From: Puniceicoccales bacterium
Lineage (GTDB): Bacteria > Verrucomicrobiota > Verrucomicrobiia > Opitutales > LL51
Direction of reading: 5' to 3'
DNA length: 10,783 nt
NCBI GenBank assembly: GCA_031267435.1
Contig: JAIRZB010000061.1
Coordinates: forward strand, 1 to 10,783
Shown: positions 6,098 to 10,783 of the stretch, one piece after another
Numbering within the stretch: the stretch's first letter is position 1
Layout of the letters: each line of letters begins with the position of its first letter
The notes under the pieces: model-generated
Seen by the model: only the letters and a program-made list of their open reading frames with translations
Database searches by the model: none
Told to the model about the DNA's origin: nothing
Program-made: the position numbers and the translations under genes

Positions 6098-7540
6098 CTA
6101 GATCAAATTGAAATTCAGTTTAATTTCTTCTTCCGCGTTTTTAATGATCACACTATCCTGCTCGATGTGATCGATAACGTAACCACTGGGTAACACAGAT
6201 CCCTGGAAGTACTTATTCCCATCTTTAATATTTATCCAATCCAACCCTTGATTACTGAAGTTTACGCTATCGATCTTTCCGCCAAAAAATTTTTCAATGG
6301 TCAAATTCCGATCCGTCGACACGGAAATCGCAAAGCCTAGCTGCGCTTTTTTCTTAAATGCTTTTTCAAGTTCACTCCGTGTCTCAGCCCAATTTTCTTT
6401 GTCGTTGTCGCTAATCGTCCCCCTAATCTCCACGCCCAGATCATTGACACTAACTTCTAACTTTTCTTTAAATTGATGCTCTAGGAGAATGTCCTTTGCA
6501 ATTTTGATTGCTGAATCCTTAACCAATACTTCGTCTTTAATATCGGTTACCCCTTTTATGGACCTTATTTCTGCTTCTAATTTTTCCCAAATTTCTACCT
6601 TTTTGATGTATCCCATTGCGACAATTTCACCAAATGTTTCTGATCTTTTAAGGACAACATTTTGCTTTGACTGTTGCACGATTTCAGTGGCCCTATTGAC
6701 CAGTTTTTCCATGCAGAAAACCTTTATCGAAATATCTTCCCCAATATTTCTCACAGTTGTTTTCACCGCTGACGAATCATTCAAGGTATTCACATAGCCC
6801 ACTACGGAAACTGGAGAATCTTCACCTGCCTTCGAAACCTTTAATTTTGCATTGAGCTTTAAATCAGCGATCGCCTTTCGAACGCGATTTTCAATGGAAT
6901 CCGGTTTAGATGGAGGCGTCGCTTTGTAATCTCTCCACAATACGTACCCAATTGATCCGGCCACAGTAATCGCACAACAGACAATAAAACCTGCGGAGTA
7001 ACGAATGATTTTTTGTTTAAACGTTAGCTTTATTTTACCTACCTTATCCGCCTGCACCGCTTTTCGATCCTTCAGCTCCGTTTCTTTTATATCTTCTGCT
7101 GCTTGATCTTTAATTTTATCGGCTCCGCTTCCGGACCCTTCTTCGATGGTTTCCGCATTGGGTTCCGGTAATGCACTAAACGTTGCAACTTCTTCCTCTA
7201 TTTTTTCCAATTCCGGAAAATCGCCCAGTGAAACGGCTTGCCAATGTTCGCTTTCAGCCTCCCCCATCATCATGTGCGTTGCACCAATCGTAATGAATTT
7301 GAAGTTATCAATCGTAGCCGATTCACGCAGTAATTTCCCATCAATGAAAACATTTCCATCGAGTGGCGTGATAAAAATACGACCTTCGGAAGGCTTGAAT
7401 TTTGCGTGTCGATCGGCAACCAAGGCATCGCTAATAATGACATCACATTCATCCGTAGCTCCAATGATAATTTCCTCTTCCGGGATATCAAATTCCGCTC
7501 CCTGATGCGGCCCAGATAACACTTTTAGCAACAGTCCCAT
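6098..7540 (-). CDS. sctD: T3SS inner membrane ring protein SctD (FHA domain)
   Basis: This 480-residue bitopic inner membrane protein would form the outer of the two inner-membrane rings of the injectisome. Residues 1-95 form an FHA-like cytoplasmic domain, beginning MGLLLKVLSGPHQGAEFDIP and containing IIIGATDECDVIISD and VADRHAKF. Residues ~96-175 are an acidic linker rich in Glu and Lys. Residues ~181-202 (GFIVCCAITVAGSIGYVLW) are the membrane segment. Residues 203-480 are periplasmic, with ring-building repeats and a C-terminal VLPSGYVIDHIEQDSVIIKN typical of the family. ATG 7540 was chosen because FHA-type SctD proteins start there; upstream in-frame TTG/GTG starts would add ~13-15 residues. 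No clear ribosome site is seen. Chlamydial CdsD is much longer, with a second FHA domain, so this is the short Yersinia-like size with a chlamydia-like domain and gene order. Confidence 0.85.
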   Translation of the reverse strand: MGLLLKVLSGPHQGAEFDIPEEEIIIGATDECDVIISDALVADRHAKFKPSEGRIFITPLDGNVFIDGKLLRESATIDNFKFITIGATHMMMGEAESEHWQAVSLGDFPELEKIEEEVATFSALPEPNAETIEEGSGSGADKIKDQAAEDIKETELKDRKAVQADKVGKIKLTFKQKIIRYSAGFIVCCAITVAGSIGYVLWRDYKATPPSKPDSIENRVRKAIADLKLNAKLKVSKAGEDSPVSVVGYVNTLNDSSAVKTTVRNIGEDISIKVFCMEKLVNRATEIVQQSKQNVVLKRSETFGEIVAMGYIKKVEIWEKLEAEIRSIKGVTDIKDEVLVKDSAIKIAKDILLEHQFKEKLEVSVNDLGVEIRGTISDNDKENWAETRSELEKAFKKKAQLGFAISVSTDRNLTIEKFFGGKIDSVNFSNQGLDWINIKDGNKYFQGSVLPSGYVIDHIEQDSVIIKNAEEEIKLNFNLI

Positions 7541-7671
7541 CGAATCAAGTGAAGAAAAGCTAATGAAAAAAATAGCCACAGTCAATATTTAAGAAAAATT
7601 TTACGCAATAGCATGTTTTCATTGCCATTTCCATATGGATTTATACATTCCTAAATGGATGGAGTATTAAA
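7541..7671. promoter_or_regulatory. Divergent intergenic region between sctD and sctW with a palindrome
   Basis: Both T3SS gene sets must be driven from this 131-base AT-rich region or nearby. TCCATATGGA (7630-7639) is a perfect 10-bp palindrome. A related imperfect element, TCCTAAATGGA, follows ~10 bases later (7649-7659). TATACA at 7643-7648 could be a -10 box for sctW, but no well-spaced -35 is seen. The palindrome could be an operator; no regulator gene is present in the window to link to it. Confidence 0.35.
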
Positions 7672-8730
7672 ATGTCGCAAGTTGAAAAAATCCAGAAAAA
7701 GAATAATATGTCGCGAGGGAACGCTATTGTGGGCCCCCAAGGAACTTACCGCGGACAACCCGTAACAATAATTCAAGATTTGGTACCTTCGGCGATTCAA
7801 CTCGCCAGTAATGTTGCCGGATTCGAAGCGACAAAACAAAAATCGCGTAACTCTATTCTTAATCGCACAATCGTTACAAAAAAAATTTTCAAAGAAAAAG
7901 AAAACATTCTCGCGACTTATACGGAACGCCTTGGGCAACAAAAACAGTCCCCAAAATATAAGGAAACCTACGGCGAATTAAGCCGCATGCAATATAAACC
8001 AGAATACGAACGGGAAGAAAATCAGGACGAATTGCGCAATGTGCTGCTCTATAAAGTCTCAGAAGCCTTCGGCGAAGTTACCGAACAGGATAACGTTTTG
8101 GAATATGCTATCGCGATGAACGACATTGAGCGTATCAATTTCGAAACGGAAATCGGACAGGTAAAAAAAATGATCACATTTTTCAGCGAACCCGAGAAAA
8201 ATTTTATCAATATTGGTTTTGCAAACACGGAACGGATGAATTGGATCAATAAATTAACATCACTCGAAAAAAATCTCCATACCAATAATTTACTCAAAAA
8301 ACAACTGCTCCGTGCCCAGGAACTTCTGCAAAAAACACATAAACGGGAAATTCGTGATGGCTACAATTTGATTCCTAAAGCGGCGACAATTCTTAATCAA
8401 CAGTACGGCGATGATGGAAATGCGCCGAGTGCAGTAAGTTTAGCGGTGAGCTATCGCGATGAGGTTCTCAATATGAAAAATCCACTCGATGTTTTCGAAA
8501 TATTTATTTTACGCCAGGAAAAGAAACGTGAAGACTTTCGAATGTACCTCGATTCGATGATTGCGCTATTTGGCATCGATATGGCCTCCGCGAATCCTTC
8601 CCGCTCAAAAGAAGAGTTGCGCAGTGTGCGAGATGGCCTATTTCATATCGAAATTTGCGGACAAATCTATGATAGCGTGGGTGCACTTGGCCATGATATT
8701 CGCCGCATATTTGAAAATGCTAAGAAGTAG
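7672..8730 (+). CDS. sctW: T3SS gatekeeper SctW (YopN/HrpJ family)
   Basis: This 352-residue protein would plug or sense the secretion channel and hold back effectors until host contact. Residues 1-~75 are polar and likely bind the secretion chaperone. Residues ~60-260 fit the HrpJ/YopN region, with a helical core and the hallmark-like REIRDGYNLIPKA (225-237). Residues ~260-352 form a further helical domain with YRDEVLNMKNPLDVFEIFI and VRDGLFHIEICGQI. The protein ends without an obvious TyeA-like third domain; a separate TyeA-like gene lies downstream. This matches the split YopN plus TyeA arrangement rather than fused CopN, MxiC or SsaL. GGAG (7661-7664) lies 7 bases before the ATG. It begins the plus-strand set, divergent from sctD. 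Confidence 0.8.
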   Translation: MSQVEKIQKKNNMSRGNAIVGPQGTYRGQPVTIIQDLVPSAIQLASNVAGFEATKQKSRNSILNRTIVTKKIFKEKENILATYTERLGQQKQSPKYKETYGELSRMQYKPEYEREENQDELRNVLLYKVSEAFGEVTEQDNVLEYAIAMNDIERINFETEIGQVKKMITFFSEPEKNFINIGFANTERMNWINKLTSLEKNLHTNNLLKKQLLRAQELLQKTHKREIRDGYNLIPKAATILNQQYGDDGNAPSAVSLAVSYRDEVLNMKNPLDVFEIFILRQEKKREDFRMYLDSMIALFGIDMASANPSRSKEELRSVRDGLFHIEICGQIYDSVGALGHDIRRIFENAKK

Positions 8731-8734
8731 CTTC

Positions 8735-8872
8735 ATGAAAAAAAATTTGACAAAGCCAATGGAATCGAAAAGGCTCGAGGTAGAGGGAGGGGAGACGGTA
8801 GTCCCTAAATCGCGTATAATTTTTGCCCAAAAACCTTTTTACATTGCTTTGACTTCTGGCCAAGTGGTATGA
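8735..8872 (+). CDS. Possible 45-residue protein between sctW and the TyeA-like gene
   Basis: The ORF begins 4 bases after the sctW stop with ATGAAAAAAAATTTG and ends 19 bases before the TyeA-like gene. The product is basic at the start (MKKNLTKPMESKR), with a central EVEGGETVVPKSR and a more hydrophobic end (FYIALTSGQVV). The ribosome site is weak (AAGAAG, about 8 bases upstream). It fills an otherwise non-coding gap in a tightly packed operon, which favours a real gene. I recognise no family, and the segment could equally be an intergenic spacer: a TATAAT lies at 8815-8820 within it. Confidence 0.35.
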   Translation: MKKNLTKPMESKRLEVEGGETVVPKSRIIFAQKPFYIALTSGQVV

Positions 8873-8891
8873 ACAAAGGGAGATAGTTAAA

Positions 8892-9200
8892 ATGACGACA
8901 AAGGAACAACTTACTGCCACACGGGAACTCGTAAAATTAACCCAAGATGCTTTTACGAGTAGTCAGCAACTCATGAATCTTCTCGACCTATTTTATCCGA
9001 AAGCTACGGCGACCCTTGAAATTGCCATTTACACACTCAATCAAACCATTGAGTTGATACGCAATTTACCCGAAAAATTTTTCAAAGATGATCAATCGCA
9101 GGCACAATTTTTAGTGACTGCGCAAAAAAAGCTCGATGAACTGATTCTTCAGGAGGAAGAGTTTGCCGGCGAAGCGTTTTTAATGGAAGGGCAACGCTAA
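8892..9200 (+). CDS. TyeA-like gatekeeper partner
   Basis: This 102-residue all-helical acidic protein would bind the SctW C-terminus and restrain effector export. The second half reads LIRNLPEKFFKDDQSQAQFL, then an AQKKLDELI helix and an acidic EEEF end. From memory, TyeA (~92 residues) has the same pattern: a Phe/Pro turn, an F-S-D-E-E-Q-type segment, a Gln-containing helix and an EEEE end. Position directly after sctW and before a chaperone agrees with yopN-tyeA-sycN. GGGAG (8878-8882) lies 9 bases before the ATG. The stop is followed at once by the next ATG, so translation of the two is coupled. Sequence similarity is only a pattern judged by eye; another small secretion chaperone is the alternative. 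Confidence 0.5.
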   Translation: MTTKEQLTATRELVKLTQDAFTSSQQLMNLLDLFYPKATATLEIAIYTLNQTIELIRNLPEKFFKDDQSQAQFLVTAQKKLDELILQEEEFAGEAFLMEGQR

Positions 9201-9587
9201 ATGGAAAAGCATATAGGGGAAGCACTTGCAATAATTGGGCAAAAAATGGGATTTATGAATTTCACAACGAATGCATTGGGCATGATTCATCTATCGATTT
9301 CGAATATTGGGGAGCTATTCATCGACGTGCAGCAGCCGAATATTTTTCTTTATTTGCTCAACGAATTCCAGGTAATGAATTTCGAATTAATTTCGACGGC
9401 ATATATTTTCTGCGAATCCAAAGCGAATTACAATTTCACCACGAATCCGGTTTTACAAGGGGAGAATGCCTTAGGGTTTGCGATTAGGATTGGCGAGGAG
9501 TATTTCACGCCGATTGCATTAGAAGAGGCAATCAACCAGCTCATGGACATGGCTTCTCGTCTGAAGCAATTTGCCGAGCATTTATAG
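9201..9587 (+). CDS. T3SS secretion chaperone, SycN/CesT-like
   Basis: This 128-residue acidic protein has the layout of class I T3SS chaperones: an N-terminal helix (HIGEALAIIGQKMGF), beta strands (IHLSISNIGELFIDV), a central region, a further strand pair (LGFAIRIGEEYFTPI), and a long C-terminal helix (LEEAINQLMDMASRLKQFAE). Such proteins dimerise in the cytoplasm and bind the N-terminus of a substrate. Two genes after sctW and directly after the TyeA-like gene, it is best placed as the chaperone of the gatekeeper, like SycN in Yersinia or Scc1 in Chlamydia. GGAAGGG lies 10 bases upstream, inside the preceding gene, whose stop abuts this ATG. Confidence 0.65.
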   Translation: MEKHIGEALAIIGQKMGFMNFTTNALGMIHLSISNIGELFIDVQQPNIFLYLLNEFQVMNFELISTAYIFCESKANYNFTTNPVLQGENALGFAIRIGEEYFTPIALEEAINQLMDMASRLKQFAEHL

Positions 9588-9621
9588 GATATTAAAAATT
9601 CAAACAGAAAGGAAGGGAAAG

Positions 9622-10038
9622 ATGAGTACAGCGAAAAAGGAGAGCAATGAAATTACGGAAAACTTCGATTTAGATTTTGGAATTACGAGTATTACGAAAG
9701 GAACGGATCACCAGAAGCGGATGAAATTGCCAATAACGAGTAGTTTTGATCCAAGCGAAGGGAAGATAGAAGAGAAGCTCAAAAAGGTTTTAAGCATTGG
9801 GACCATTGATGGATTAGTGATGCAGCTTTTGCGGCCGGAGATCAAAGATCGGAGTTTATTGACACCCGTACATTTTCGGGCAAAGATCCGAGAAATTCGG
9901 GAATTACTAAAGGTAAACCGGGATCAGCGGATGGGCATTAATCCTGAGCTTTATGCGCGCATCGATACATTGCTGCAGGAGGAGGAAGAGAAATCCGAGC
10001 TTCTCGACCAATACCGCCACATGTTACTATTGGGGTAG
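9622..10038 (+). CDS. YscX-like T3SS export protein
   Basis: This protein has 138 residues. The first ~60 are hydrophilic with a DLDFGITSITKG stretch. The C-terminal ~65 are helical: RSLLTPVHFRAKIREIRELL, then NPELYARIDTLLQEEEEKSE, then LLDQYRHMLLLG. From memory, YscX (122 residues) ends with the same layout: a Ser/Pro turn and His-Arg, an RELDTLQSLL-type helix, an EL..A..LL helix with acidic residues, and a final LLQIILNLL helix. YscX is an early substrate needed for export, working with YscY and the export gate YscV, which follow it in Yersinia. GGAAGGG (9611-9617) lies 4 bases before ATG 9622; an upstream TTG start is unlikely. A repeat array begins 7 bases after the stop, so any sctY or sctV partner lies beyond the window. 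Confidence 0.5.
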   Translation: MSTAKKESNEITENFDLDFGITSITKGTDHQKRMKLPITSSFDPSEGKIEEKLKKVLSIGTIDGLVMQLLRPEIKDRSLLTPVHFRAKIREIRELLKVNRDQRMGINPELYARIDTLLQEEEEKSELLDQYRHMLLLG

Positions 10039-10044
10039 TAAGAA

Positions 10045-10783
10045 GGTGGAAAATTTTCACTAATAGAGTTTTTCCACTCAAAATGAAATTTTTCTACTTG
10101 CGATAGATTTTTTCTACTCGCGGTGGAATTTTTCTATTTACGGTAGAATTTTTCTACTCGCAGTGGGATTTTTCTACTCACAGTGGAATTCTTCTATTTG
10201 CAGTGAAATTTTTCTACTCAGAATAGAATTTTTCTATTCGCAGTGGAATTCTTTCACTTACAGTGGATTTTTTCTACTCAAAATGAAATTCTTCTATTTG
10301 CGGTGAAATCCTTCTACTCATAGTAGAATTCTTCCACTCGCGGTGGAATTTTTCTACTTACGGTAGATTTTTTCTACTCACAGTGGAATTCTTCTATTTG
10401 CAGTGGATTTTTTTCACTCACAGTAGAATTTTTCTATTCATAGTGAAATTCTTCTATTTGCGATGGAATTTTTCCACTTGATGTGGAATTTTTCTATTCA
10501 TAGTGGAATTCTTCTATTTGTGGTGGAATTTTTTCACTTGCGGTAGAATTTTTCTACTCAAAATGAAATTCTTTCACTCACAGTGAAATTCTTCTACTTA
10601 CGATGGAATTCTTCTACTCTCAGTAGAATTTTTCCACTCGGAATGAAATTCTTCCACTTACGGTAGAATTTTTCTATTCAGAATGAAATAATTCTATTCA
10701 CGATGGAATTTTTCCATTTACGGTGGAATTCTTCCACTTGAAATAGAATTTTTCTACTCGCAGTAGAATTCTTCTATTCGCGG
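10045..10783. repeat. Long 20-bp tandem repeat array with opposed half-sites, open at right edge
   Basis: From ~10051 to the window end, a 20-bp unit repeats with exact spacing; I count 36 units from 10071, the last truncated, plus a degenerate one before. The consensus is roughly TTTCTACTCGCGGTGGAATT. By hand count, positions 2, 6, 8 and 14 (T, A, T, T) never vary, and nearly all other changes are C/T or A/G. Each unit holds a left half-site TTC(C/T)A(C/T) and its reverse complement (A/G)T(A/G)GAA, separated by 5 bases, then 3 bases before the next. Half-sites thus alternate in orientation about every 10 bp, one helical turn. No indels were found and no ORF runs through it. A protein-binding array or structured barrier is possible; the function is unknown. 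Confidence 0.95.

Noticed and set aside
10045..10783. CRISPR array
   Set aside because: There are no unique spacers: the whole 20-bp unit repeats and no constant repeat plus variable spacer can be defined.
10045..10783. Repetitive protein-coding region
   Set aside because: The unit is not a multiple of three, and TAG and TGA occur often in all frames on both strands.
10071..10783. Series of RNA hairpin terminators (short stem followed by TTTTT)
   Set aside because: The stem plus T-run is visible in many units, but arms do not co-vary and about a third of units have mismatches, so a conserved RNA structure is not supported. A transcription-blocking side effect cannot be ruled out.

Overview
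The window looks like a chromosomal segment of a Gram-negative bacterium with a type III secretion system (T3SS), most likely a member of the Planctomycetes-Verrucomicrobia-Chlamydiae group. The reason is the T3SS itself. An inner-ring protein SctD with an N-terminal forkhead-associated (FHA) domain is followed by a YscE-like small protein, the needle SctF, a YscG-like chaperone and the inner rod SctI. This is the order I recall for the chlamydial cdsD-E-F-G cluster. The lineage is an inference; no marker gene settles it. Base composition is AT-rich, except for a GC-rich patch in the first ~130 bases.

Left part (1-2300, all on the minus strand): the 5' end of a Ser/Pro-rich gene runs off the left edge. 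It is preceded by a small Ser-rich acidic gene, and then by a complete beta-ketoacyl-ACP synthase with an intact Cys-His-His-Lys catalytic set. The two Ser-rich proteins have no signal peptide and could be T3SS substrates, which is inference only.

Middle part (2300-4390): tRNA-Ala(GGC), an unrecognised Lys-rich coiled-coil gene, tRNA-Arg(ACG), and a gene for a small exported protein with an apparent internal duplication. A bidirectional terminator at 4355-4387 separates the last from the T3SS genes.

T3SS block (4390-10038): two divergent gene sets flank a short intergenic region (7541-7671). The minus-strand set is sctD, a YscE-like gene, sctF, sctG and sctI: ring, needle with its chaperone pair, and rod. 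The plus-strand set is the gatekeeper sctW, a 45-codon ORF, a TyeA-like gene, a SycN-like chaperone and a YscX-like export protein. That order matches yopN-tyeA-sycN-yscX of Yersinia. Together the block would build the needle and control the switch to effector secretion. Basal-body ring, export-gate and ATPase genes are not in the window.

Right edge (10045-10783): an uninterrupted 20-bp tandem array of at least 36 copies with exact spacing and strict purine/pyrimidine conservation. Each unit contains two opposed half-sites. It runs off the window and is the most unusual element here.
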